Positions 1-5,320 of a stretch of 5,320 nucleotides of DNA are shown piece after piece. Each line of letters begins with the position of its first letter. Position 1 is the first letter of the stretch. Below the pieces are notes generated by a model. The model had not been told where the DNA came from. It saw only the letters and a list, made by a program, of their open reading frames with translations, and searched no databases. Source of the stretch: Bacteroidota bacterium (lineage in GTDB: Bacteria > Bacteroidota > Ignavibacteria > Ignavibacteriales > Melioribacteraceae); the NCBI GenBank assembly GCA_023381535.1, contig JAMCSN010000069.1:1-5320 (forward strand), written 5' to 3'. Made by a program: the position numbers and the translations under genes.

Positions 1-600
1 GGAATTTACATTTCGTTCGGATTGAGTTTTGTTCTTGGGATGTATCTTGTTTCCATCGGCGGCTGGTTTATTTTGTTCCTCGGTGTGATATCGATTCTTG
101 CCGGGGTTGCTTACACAGCCGGTCCGTTTCCGCTTGCATATAATGGCCTCGGCGACATAGCCGTTTTCATCTTCTTCGGATTCGTTGGTACGGTTGGGAC
201 ATATTACGTACAGACATTAACGATAACATCAATGGCATTCTGGTCGTCGGTTCCAGTCGGCGCGTTGATCACAAATATTTTGGTTGTGAACAATTACCGC
301 GACCGCGAAGAAGACCGTTCCAACGGTAAGAATACTTTGGCTGTAATCTTCGGTGAAAAATTTACGCGGCTTCAATACCTAACCTTCATGATTGTCTCTT
401 ACGCAATACTTTTCGTTGTTTACTTTACTTACAAAAAAAGTTTGTGGATTTTTTTGCCGCTGCTGTCTCTTCCGATTTCGATAAAACTGATTAGGATGAT
501 CTATTCTTTGCGTGGAAAAGAACTGAATAAAACTTTGGAACTCACCGCCAAGTTGTCTGCTATTTACGGTTTGCTTTTTGCAGCCGGAATTCTTTTATGA
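1..600 (+). CDS. menA: 1,4-dihydroxy-2-naphthoate polyprenyltransferase (MenA), 5'-truncated by window edge
   Basis: The reading frame is open from the first base, so the true start lies outside; 199 residues remain of a UbiA-family protein normally near 300. MenA is an integral membrane enzyme that attaches a polyprenyl chain to DHNA, giving demethylmenaquinone. Visible here are the segment YTAGPFPLAYNGLGD (fragment residues 38-52) and the second Asp-rich motif, NNYRDREED followed by GKNTLAV (about 97-114). In that motif D101 and D105 fit the Mg-diphosphate-binding aspartates of the family. The first Asp-rich motif is lost with the N-terminus. Hydrophobic, probably membrane-spanning stretches lie near residues 10-37, 53-69, 79-96, 126-142, 148-165 and 183-199. 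The gene overlaps menC by four bases. The men neighbours favour MenA over other UbiA prenyltransferases such as UbiA or heme O synthase. Confidence 0.95.
   Translation, partial: GIYISFGLSFVLGMYLVSIGGWFILFLGVISILAGVAYTAGPFPLAYNGLGDIAVFIFFGFVGTVGTYYVQTLTITSMAFWSSVPVGALITNILVVNNYRDREEDRSNGKNTLAVIFGEKFTRLQYLTFMIVSYAILFVVYFTYKKSLWIFLPLLSLPISIKLIRMIYSLRGKELNKTLELTAKLSAIYGLLFAAGILL
597..600 (+). other. ATGA stop/start overlap, menA-menC
   Basis: The menC ATG (597-599) shares bases with the menA TGA (598-600). No strong Shine-Dalgarno sequence precedes it; only a weak CCGGAA sits about ten bases upstream. Translation of menC probably depends on ribosomes finishing menA. The overlap is read directly; the coupling is inferred. 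Confidence 0.8.
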
Positions 601-1667
601 TCTTGAAAGAAATAAAATACTCTCCTTTCTCCTACAAATTAAAAAATCCATTTCAAACTTCATCCGGAATAATATCGGAACGAAAAGGTTTTTTTGTTTC
701 AGCGCTCGATGAACTTGGCAATAATTCCATTAGCGAATGTTCTCCCCTGCCCGGCTTTAGTTCTGAATCTTACAATGAAGTTGAAAAAATTCTCTCGAAC
801 GAATTAAAACGATTGCTTGTGAATGAAATTAAAAGCGATCTCTTCAAAATAAAACAAATTGCATCGGAGATCACAAAACTTCCGTCGGTGCGATTCGCGC
901 TTGAGCAAGCTCTGTTTGGATTGGTGATGCAGCATGATAAAAATTTTATCCAAAATAATTTCTACGCTGGCAAGAAAACTATTCCAGTTAACGCTGTAAT
1001 CGGATTTGATAAACCAGAAAATATTTTAGCCAAAGTCGAAAAGAAATACAAAGCCGGTTATCGAACATTCAAAATCAAAGTCGGCAGAGAAAATTTTTCT
1101 GATGATTATGAGTTAGTAAAACTCGTTCGAGAAAAATTCTCAAACAGAATTACAATACGCTTGGATGCAAACGGCAAGTGGGACATTGATAGTGCCTCGG
1201 ATAATCTGGTAAAGCTTTCAGAATTTGATATTGAGTACATTGAAGAGCCGTGCCGGAATCTTGCTTGCTTAATGAAATTAGCCGAGCATTCAAAAATTCC
1301 TATTGCTGTGGACGAATCGCTTAAAACTTACGAGAACGTTGAAGAAGTTTTGAAAACGCCCGCCATAAAATTCCTTGTCGTCAAACCGATGATACTTGGA
1401 GGAATTATCAGTGCCGCTCAATTGATCAAGGAAGCGGAAGCGTACGGTAAAAAAATAATTATTTCATCTGCCTTCGAGACTCCTATCGGCAAAAGCGCGT
1501 TGGTATTTCTTGCCTCATTAGCTTCTCACAATCACGCTCACGGACTCGACACTGCCAACATGTTTTTTAATCTGCCGATTACCGATCCGTACCCGGTTCA
1601 AAATTCACACATTGTTTTTGATTCGGAAAATTTTCCACCACATTTTGACGCCGGACACCTATCATGA
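597..1667 (+). CDS. menC: o-succinylbenzoate synthase (MenC), enolase superfamily
   Basis: 356 residues, full length for the family. It dehydrates SHCHC to o-succinylbenzoate (OSB) in cytoplasmic menaquinone synthesis. The N-terminal capping domain covers about residues 1-125, followed by the (beta/alpha)-barrel. Catalytic features of the enolase superfamily are visible: the KxK pair K159/K161 in FKIKVG, metal ligands D190 (IRLDAN), E216 (YIEEPC) and D239 (AVDES), and the second-side base K263 (VVKPMILGG). A late SSAFETPIG segment (about 290-298) and HGLDTA (315-320) also fit OSBS. The ATG start overlaps the menA stop, and the gene overlaps menE in the same way. OSBS enzymes are close to N-succinylamino-acid racemases and dipeptide epimerases, and sequence alone cannot fully separate them. 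The position between menA and menE makes OSBS by far the likeliest function. Confidence 0.95.
   Translation: MILKEIKYSPFSYKLKNPFQTSSGIISERKGFFVSALDELGNNSISECSPLPGFSSESYNEVEKILSNELKRLLVNEIKSDLFKIKQIASEITKLPSVRFALEQALFGLVMQHDKNFIQNNFYAGKKTIPVNAVIGFDKPENILAKVEKKYKAGYRTFKIKVGRENFSDDYELVKLVREKFSNRITIRLDANGKWDIDSASDNLVKLSEFDIEYIEEPCRNLACLMKLAEHSKIPIAVDESLKTYENVEEVLKTPAIKFLVVKPMILGGIISAAQLIKEAEAYGKKIIISSAFETPIGKSALVFLASLASHNHAHGLDTANMFFNLPITDPYPVQNSHIVFDSENFPPHFDAGHLS
1664..1667 (+). other. ATGA stop/start overlap, menC-menE
   Basis: The menE ATG (1664-1666) overlaps the menC TGA (1665-1667) exactly as at the menA-menC junction. Only a weak CCGGA is found upstream as a ribosome site. It supports a single transcript with coupled translation (inference). 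Confidence 0.8.
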
Positions 1668-3130
1668 ACCCCGGCAACGAACATTGGTTGATAGAACAGT
1701 CGGCTAGAAATCTAGACCGCACTGCGTTCCTATCATCAAACAAGAAAGTAACTTATTCGGAACTTCTGCATCAATCGTTAACAACTGCAGAAAAATTAAA
1801 CCGGCTTGGAGTTCGAACAGGTAATCATGTTGGAATACTTGCATCGCACGACTACAATTTTTTTGTTTTGATTAACGCACTCTGGTTTATCGGCGCTGTA
1901 CCGGTACCGCTTAACAACCGGTTGACTGCGCTTGAAATTCAAGAAGAGATTCGCCATGCAAAAATAAGTGCTTTAATTACCGACAATGCACTCACGCAAA
2001 AATTGTCATCGATAGAATTTAAGAATACAATATTAGCTGAACACGTTTTGTCGGACCAAGACAATGCTGCCCTAACAACATTCAACCTCACGAAATTCAA
2101 TTCCGAGAACAACGCGTTTATAATGTTTACTTCCGGTTCAAGCGGAAAACAGAAAGCGGTTGTGCACACTTTCAATAGTCTTTTCAACAGTGTTATCGCG
2201 CTGAACGATTTTACGAAACTATCGCGCGACGACGTTTGGCTGGCTTCGTTGTCATTCTACCACATCGGCGGATTCATGATTCCGGTTCGTGCTTTGTTAA
2301 CTGGTGCAACTGTTGCTTTTCCAAATTCGGTTAGCGCTGATGATACCATTGCAGCACTTGAAGAATTCCAGCCGTCACATATTTCGCTTGTACCAACAAC
2401 CTTGCAAAGAATGATCGATCAAAATGTTCGTCCAAATAATAATTTGAAATATTTATTTCTCGGTGGCGGACCATCAGAAAAGCAATTGTCATTGAAAGCA
2501 ATAGAAAACGGCTGGCCGGTTATAAAAGTTTACGGTTCCACAGAAACATGTTCGATGGTGGCTGCAATGAAAGCTGAAGACGTAAACAGCAAACCAGAAT
2601 CTTCCGGGAAAGTTTTGCTGAACTGTAAAATCAAAATTGTTGATGAGAAGCAAAACAGTGTCCCAGCTGGCGAAGTTGGTGAAATAATTATTCAAGCCGG
2701 CAGTATTATGAAAGAATACTTTGGCGACGAAACGGAGACGTTGAAAGCTCTTCACAACGGCTGGTACCGCACCGGAGATTACGGACGCGTTGACGCCGAT
2801 GGATTTTTGTACGTCGAATCACGCCGGGACGATTTAATCATAACGGGCGGCGAAAATGTTGTTGCCAAGGAAGTGCAGGAAATTATTCTTCAGAATAAAA
2901 AGGTTTCCGATGCATTCGTTTTCGGAATCGACGATTCGACGTGGGGACAAATGATATGCGTCGCGGTTGTGTCGGAAGATCTTTCGGAAGAAGAGTTAAA
3001 AACTTTCATGAAGCTGAAAATGGCGGGCTACAAAATTCCGAAACGATTTTATTTTGTTGAAAGCATTCCCCGAAACGAAATGAGCAAAGTGGATAGAAAA
3101 AAGCTGTTCGAGAAAATTAACTTACGTTAG
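1664..3130 (+). CDS. menE: o-succinylbenzoate-CoA ligase (MenE), ANL superfamily
   Basis: 488 residues, normal length for MenE. It activates OSB with ATP and CoA to OSB-CoA, the substrate of MenB. ANL-superfamily motifs are present in order: the P-loop TSGSSGKQK (156-164), FLGGGPSEKQL (265-275), the adenine-binding VYGSTET (289-295), GWYRTGDYG (366-374) with the ribose-binding D372, the hinge region RRDDLIITGGENV (387-399), and the C-terminal lysine motif SKVDRKK with probable catalytic K475. In the last motif a serine (S474) takes the place of the common glycine before the lysine. The C-terminal swinging domain runs from about 388 to the end. It is last in the visible menA-menC-menE run. Its 3' end overlaps a convergent thioesterase gene by 14 bases, and no hairpin terminator is visible. 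The motifs alone would also allow another acyl-CoA ligase; the operon decides for MenE. Confidence 0.94.
   Translation: MNPGNEHWLIEQSARNLDRTAFLSSNKKVTYSELLHQSLTTAEKLNRLGVRTGNHVGILASHDYNFFVLINALWFIGAVPVPLNNRLTALEIQEEIRHAKISALITDNALTQKLSSIEFKNTILAEHVLSDQDNAALTTFNLTKFNSENNAFIMFTSGSSGKQKAVVHTFNSLFNSVIALNDFTKLSRDDVWLASLSFYHIGGFMIPVRALLTGATVAFPNSVSADDTIAALEEFQPSHISLVPTTLQRMIDQNVRPNNNLKYLFLGGGPSEKQLSLKAIENGWPVIKVYGSTETCSMVAAMKAEDVNSKPESSGKVLLNCKIKIVDEKQNSVPAGEVGEIIIQAGSIMKEYFGDETETLKALHNGWYRTGDYGRVDADGFLYVESRRDDLIITGGENVVAKEVQEIILQNKKVSDAFVFGIDDSTWGQMICVAVVSEDLSEEELKTFMKLKMAGYKIPKRFYFVESIPRNEMSKVDRKKLFEKINLR
3117..3130. other. Convergent 3' overlap of menE and thioesterase gene
   Basis: The last 14 bases are shared: the menE TAG is at 3128-3130, and the minus-strand gene's TAA reads from 3119 to 3117. 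No GC-rich stem followed by a T-run was found on either strand around the junction. Transcripts of the two genes would probably overlap at their 3' ends. Confidence 0.85.
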
Positions 3131-3518
3131 CTCTAAGCTTGTCATAAAAATCTTTTGGTAATTCTATTTTCTGAAATTTTTCCTTCAGCACACAAACGTG
3201 AACCGTCTTTGCCAACGCGGTAAACTGTCCGCCGTCTTTATAAAACTTATAACTCAGTTCAAAAGAAGAATTTTTAAGGAGACTCACATTTACTTCTATT
3301 GTTAATTCATCGCCGACGCGTATCGGCTTAACGTAATCGGCTTCCGCGTGCATGATGGGAAGGATGTAGTCGCGGTCAAAGAAAAAATTCCGCTCGGTGG
3401 AAAGACTGCGCATAAAATCCTCGTATGCGGCATGAACGTATTTAAACAAACTAGCATAGAAAATTATACCAGCGGGATCGGCATCGTAGAAATAAACTTT
3501 TACCTTGGCGGTGAACAT
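3117..3518 (-). CDS. Hotdog-fold 4HBT-family acyl-CoA thioesterase, probable DHNA-CoA hydrolase (MenI-type)
   Basis: 133 residues, a complete single hotdog domain of usual size. The active-site stretch YDADPAGIIFY (11-21) carries the 4HBT catalytic aspartate, here D14, and the long helix KYVHAAYEDFM (26-36) follows. Later come ILPIMHAEADYVKPIRVGDEL (52-72) and the core strand around ALAKTVHVCVL. Known of the family: cyanobacterial DHNA-CoA thioesterase (Synechocystis Slr0204) has, from memory, the same HxAYE helix and a similar LPLVHAxxDF...GD segment. YbgC-type thioesterases usually differ there. Together with its place beside menACE, this suggests hydrolysis of DHNA-CoA to DHNA ahead of MenA (inference). 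The ATG is preceded by a good AAGGAG site. It lies opposite to the men operon, so it is transcribed separately. A general short-chain acyl-CoA thioesterase remains possible. Confidence 0.85.
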   Translation of the reverse strand: MFTAKVKVYFYDADPAGIIFYASLFKYVHAAYEDFMRSLSTERNFFFDRDYILPIMHAEADYVKPIRVGDELTIEVNVSLLKNSSFELSYKFYKDGGQFTALAKTVHVCVLKEKFQKIELPKDFYDKLRANVS

Positions 3519-3525
3519 GACTGCT

Positions 3526-3531
3526 CTCCTT
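3526..3531 (-). promoter_or_regulatory. Ribosome binding site of the thioesterase gene
   Basis: On the minus strand AAGGAG lies seven bases before the ATG at 3518. It is the best Shine-Dalgarno match seen in the window and fixes this start. Confidence 0.75.
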
Positions 3532-3540
3532 TTCTTACGA

Positions 3541-3548
3541 CAAATTTA
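3541..3548 (-). promoter_or_regulatory. Candidate Bacteroidota-type -7 element, TAAATTTG
   Basis: Read on the minus strand, TAAATTTG matches the TAnnTTTG -7 consensus known for Bacteroidota primary sigma factor promoters. It would place a transcript start near 3535, just ahead of the AAGGAG site. The upstream half is poor: only a GTTAA about 21 bases away, not a clear TTTG. It is a single-motif match. Confidence 0.35.
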
Positions 3549-3606
3549 ACAACTCTTCTCCATTTCGCATTAACTTTTTTGTGATTAACTTCGCAAAAAA
3601 TTATTT

Positions 3607-3610
3607 AGGA
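3607..3610 (+). promoter_or_regulatory. Ribosome binding site supporting the GTG start of the MORN-repeat gene
   Basis: AGGA lies five bases before GTG at 3616. An in-frame TAA at 3586-3588 leaves this GTG as the only usable start ahead of the signal peptide, so the site decides the start. Confidence 0.6.
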
Positions 3611-3615
3611 AATTC

Positions 3616-3690
3616 GTGTTCCCCCTAAGCACAAAATCGCTTTTTCTAATCGCATTCTTCATCACCGCTGGTATAACTTACTCCCAGGCT
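3616..3690 (+). other. Signal peptide of the MORN-repeat protein
   Basis: Codes for 25 residues: a short polar start with one lysine, a hydrophobic core of about 12 residues, and S-Q-A at -3 to -1 before a charged mature start (ELKKE). It fits Sec/SPase I export to the periplasm or beyond. Confidence 0.75.
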
Positions 3691-4908
3691 GAACTCAAAA
3701 AAGAATTCTACCCAAACGGTAAATTAAAATCCGAAGGGACTTATCTCAACGGAGTACACAACGGCGTTTACAGAGAATATTACGAAAGCGGTAAACTTTG
3801 GAAAGAGTGGAATTTCCGGAACGGCAAAGAAGAAGGGCTTTCGACGTGGTACTTCGAGAACAGCAAAATAAGTATGGTGTGGAATTATCGACACGGCAAG
3901 CTCGAAGGAACTTCCAAATGGTATTACGAAACGGGACAGCTTTGGGCTGAGCCAAACTATGTTGACAATATTCAAGAGGGGGAAAGTAAAACATATTATA
4001 AGAGCGGCAAGCTTGAAGCCATCTGGAAATATCTGAACGGCAAACTCAACGGCATATCAACAATATTTTTTGAAAACGGGAAAGTTGAGGTCGAAAGAAA
4101 TTATGTGAACGATAAGCTGGAAGGAATCAGCAAAGTGTATTACGATTACGGCGGCGTTGCCCTCGAAGCCAATTACAAAAATGATCAGCTCGACGGCATA
4201 TCATATCTCTACTATCCGGACGGAACCATCAAGGTAATCGATACCTATTCAAACGGGCAGATCATCAAACGTGAAAGATTTGATTACGGAAGCAAAGCTG
4301 CAAAGCTCGAAGAAAATTTTGACGAATATTACGACGACGGCACAATGAAGTCTCGGTTGAATTTCAAAGACGGCAAGAAAGACGGAATGATAAAGGAATA
4401 TTACAATAGCGGCTTTCTGAAAGCGCAATTAAATTACAAGCAAGATAGACTTGAAGGCCAGAGCATTTATTATCATGACGGAGGAACTATTGCAGAAATT
4501 GCAAATTATGTCGCCGGAATGAAAAACGGTTTATCTACAAAATATAACCGCAACGGCATTAAAATTGCCGAAGAACATTATGCCAATGACCAGCGTGACG
4601 GTTCCGGCAAAACATTTTATCTTACCGGCGAGCTCGAATCAGAAAGAAAATATCGGAATGACAAATTGGACGGCACCGTAAAAATATTTCTCAAGAACGG
4701 TTCATTGGCTGCGGAAGAAAACTACAGCCACGGATTGAAAGAGGGCATTTCAAAATATTATTACTCAAACGGAAAGATTTCCGATTTTTTCGTTTATAAA
4801 AATAATTTACTCAGTGGAAGATGTTTTTCATACGATTCAGCCGGCGCGGTTACAAAAGAAGTTGAATATTCTAACGGAGAATTGGTCCCGGATGATTCGA
4901 CAAAATAA
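3616..4908 (+). CDS. Secreted MORN_2-type repeat protein (often named YwqK family)
   Basis: 430 residues from a GTG start. Residues 1-25 form a signal peptide: K7, the hydrophobic run LFLIAFFITAGI, then a likely SPase I site SQA before E26. No lipobox cysteine is present. The rest is repeats of 24 residues with G at unit position 6, an aromatic at 14, usually G at 17 and G at 21. Conserved glycines fall at 35, 59, 83, 107, 131, 155, 179 and 203, then, after a 15-residue break, at 242, 266, 290, 314, 338, 362, 386 and 410. This matches the MORN_2 family (toothpaste-like beta repeats). All seven tryptophans (62-137) lie in units 2-5. There is no enzymatic domain. The function is unknown; an extracytoplasmic scaffold or binding surface is a guess. 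Similar proteins are labelled YwqK antitoxins, but there is no toxin beside it and it appears to be exported. Confidence 0.88.
   Translation: MFPLSTKSLFLIAFFITAGITYSQAELKKEFYPNGKLKSEGTYLNGVHNGVYREYYESGKLWKEWNFRNGKEEGLSTWYFENSKISMVWNYRHGKLEGTSKWYYETGQLWAEPNYVDNIQEGESKTYYKSGKLEAIWKYLNGKLNGISTIFFENGKVEVERNYVNDKLEGISKVYYDYGGVALEANYKNDQLDGISYLYYPDGTIKVIDTYSNGQIIKRERFDYGSKAAKLEENFDEYYDDGTMKSRLNFKDGKKDGMIKEYYNSGFLKAQLNYKQDRLEGQSIYYHDGGTIAEIANYVAGMKNGLSTKYNRNGIKIAEEHYANDQRDGSGKTFYLTGELESERKYRNDKLDGTVKIFLKNGSLAAEENYSHGLKEGISKYYYSNGKISDFFVYKNNLLSGRCFSYDSAGAVTKEVEYSNGELVPDDSTK
3703..4278 (+). repeat. First block of eight 24-residue (72-base) MORN_2 units
   Basis: Residues 30-221, eight units without a single insertion or deletion. 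Each begins with an aromatic pair (e.g. EYYESGKLWKE, WYYETGQLWAE) and ends in a G-I/T/L-S turn. Units 2-5 carry tryptophans at unit positions 1, 9 or 12. The units are clearly diverged at DNA level, so the duplications are old. Confidence 0.8.
4324..4899 (+). repeat. Second block of eight 24-residue (72-base) MORN_2 units
   Basis: Residues 237-428, again eight units in 24-residue register, with one local one-residue shift at IYYHDGG. It follows the 15-residue break (222-236, FDYGSKAAKLEENFD), which looks like a shortened, charged and degenerate unit. This block has no tryptophan. The last unit is the least conserved and runs almost to the stop. Confidence 0.78.
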
Positions 4909-4913
4909 TTCCA

Positions 4914-5320
4914 TCAATAAATTTTTCTAATCACAAACTGATCCATGAACTCACTTCCGAATGCAAGCGACGGTGTGTAAAATCCGGGCTCGACGGAGTT
5001 GTTAAGAATTCTTATTGAACATTCGGCAGCGCCCACAGCAGTTAGGTTGTATCCCTCCATCACTTGATAAACTTCTTCCATCATTTCCCCTTTTGCATTT
5101 TCCACCCTGCCCCAAACGTAAGTTTTAGCCGAATCTCTTTCTTTCTTCGACGGTCCGGTTAAGTTTTTTTGAATGTACCGAGCAGCAAAATTCTTTACCA
5201 ATTTTATACTGAATATTTTCAAAAAGAATGTCAGTAACTTCCTTAATCTAACGACACGCTCCGGCATGGCAATATAAACCTCGCCATTCGGAATTCCGGT
5301 CGAACGAAACGACGAATAAA
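4914..5320 (-). CDS. Saccharopine dehydrogenase-like NAD(P)-dependent oxidoreductase, C-terminal part
   Basis: The minus-strand frame is open from the right edge to a TGA at 4916-4914. It gives the last 134 residues of a protein that starts outside the window; the internal methionine at 5267 is not its start. Family-like features of the saccharopine dehydrogenase-like C-terminal domain are seen in order: FRSTGIPNGEVYIA (4-17), GPSKKERDSAKTYVWGRVEN (55-74), EGYNLTAVGAAE (88-99) and the PGFYTPSLAFGSEF run (111-124). A hydrophobic stretch lies near 28-42. The N-terminal Rossmann domain is missing, so cofactor and substrate cannot be judged. Members include lysine-pathway enzymes and many uncharacterised reductases, and the exact reaction is unknown. 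Its stop is five bases from that of the convergent MORN-repeat gene. Confidence 0.82.
   Translation of the reverse strand, partial: YSSFRSTGIPNGEVYIAMPERVVRLRKLLTFFLKIFSIKLVKNFAARYIQKNLTGPSKKERDSAKTYVWGRVENAKGEMMEEVYQVMEGYNLTAVGAAECSIRILNNSVEPGFYTPSLAFGSEFMDQFVIRKIY

Larger units (their letters stand above)
3519..3615. promoter_or_regulatory. Divergent intergenic region (thioesterase / MORN-repeat gene)
   Basis: This 97-base AT-rich stretch is the only substantial non-coding DNA in the window and must hold the start signals of both divergent genes. It contains a direct repeat ATTAACTT (3569-3576 and 3584-3591, 15 bases apart) and a second pair TTCGCA (3564-3569 and 3590-3595). It also has a minus-strand TAAATTTG element and a ribosome site for each gene. 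The short repeats could be an operator but are also likely by chance in such AT-rich DNA. Confidence 0.55.

Noticed and set aside
22..600. A TTG start for menA at base 22
   Set aside because: The frame continues upstream to base 1, and the family requires about 100 more N-terminal residues including the first Asp-rich motif.
1939..2755. Two minus-strand open frames of 80-90 codons within menE (1939-2187 and 2489-2755)
   Set aside because: They lie wholly inside the well-supported menE coding region, their products resemble no family, and they have no ribosome site of note.
3348..3584. Plus-strand open frame of 78 codons antisense to the thioesterase gene
   Set aside because: It is mostly the complement of a conserved hotdog domain, and its product has no recognisable features.
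3579..3607. Sigma70-like pair TTGTGA - 17 bases - TATTTA ahead of the repeat gene
   Set aside because: The -10 element abuts the AGGA ribosome site, so transcription would begin only a few bases before the GTG and would lose that site; the AT-rich match is probably chance.
3724..3994. Minus-strand open frames of about 83 codons under the repeat gene
   Set aside because: They arise from the periodic codon pattern of the repeats on the other strand.
3703..4899. A DNA-level tandem repeat or CRISPR-like array
   Set aside because: The 72-base periodicity is at protein level; units are diverged in nucleotides and lie inside one continuous coding frame.
4914..5267. Reading the right-edge minus-strand gene as a complete 117-residue protein starting at 5267
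   Set aside because: The frame stays open to the window edge and the upstream residues (RSTGIPNGEVYIA) belong to the same conserved domain, so the gene is a fragment of a larger one.

Overview
The window looks like ordinary chromosomal DNA from a bacterium of the Bacteroidota/Ignavibacteriota/Chlorobiota neighbourhood. This placement is an inference. It rests on the AT-leaning composition, the style of the menaquinone proteins, a secreted MORN_2-repeat protein, a 'TAnnTTTG'-type promoter element and short leaders. No rRNA or other taxonomic marker is present. All genes are intact apart from the two cut by the window edges. No RNA genes, CRISPR, insertion sequences or integrase-type features were seen.

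Left half (1-3130, + strand): the downstream end of a menaquinone (vitamin K2) operon. It holds the C-terminal two thirds of menA (DHNA prenyltransferase), complete menC (o-succinylbenzoate synthase) and complete menE (o-succinylbenzoate-CoA ligase). Each junction is a 4-base ATGA stop/start overlap, so the three are probably co-transcribed and translationally coupled.

Centre (3117-3518, - strand): a small hotdog-fold thioesterase converges on menE and overlaps its 3' end by 14 bases. Its sequence resembles the 4HBT-type DHNA-CoA hydrolases known from cyanobacteria. It could therefore supply the step between MenB and MenA. MenC makes OSB, MenE activates it, MenB (not in the window) closes the ring to DHNA-CoA, this thioesterase would release DHNA, and MenA prenylates it.

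Right half: a 97-base divergent intergenic region separates the thioesterase from a 430-residue secreted protein built almost entirely of MORN_2-type repeats. There are sixteen units of 24 residues, arranged as eight plus eight around a 15-residue break, with every tryptophan confined to units 2-5. Five bases beyond its stop lies the 3' end of a convergent gene. That gene encodes the C-terminal part of a saccharopine-dehydrogenase-like oxidoreductase and runs off the right edge.

No undescribed multi-gene system is evident. The two points most worth following are the candidate DHNA-CoA thioesterase and the highly regular secreted repeat protein.
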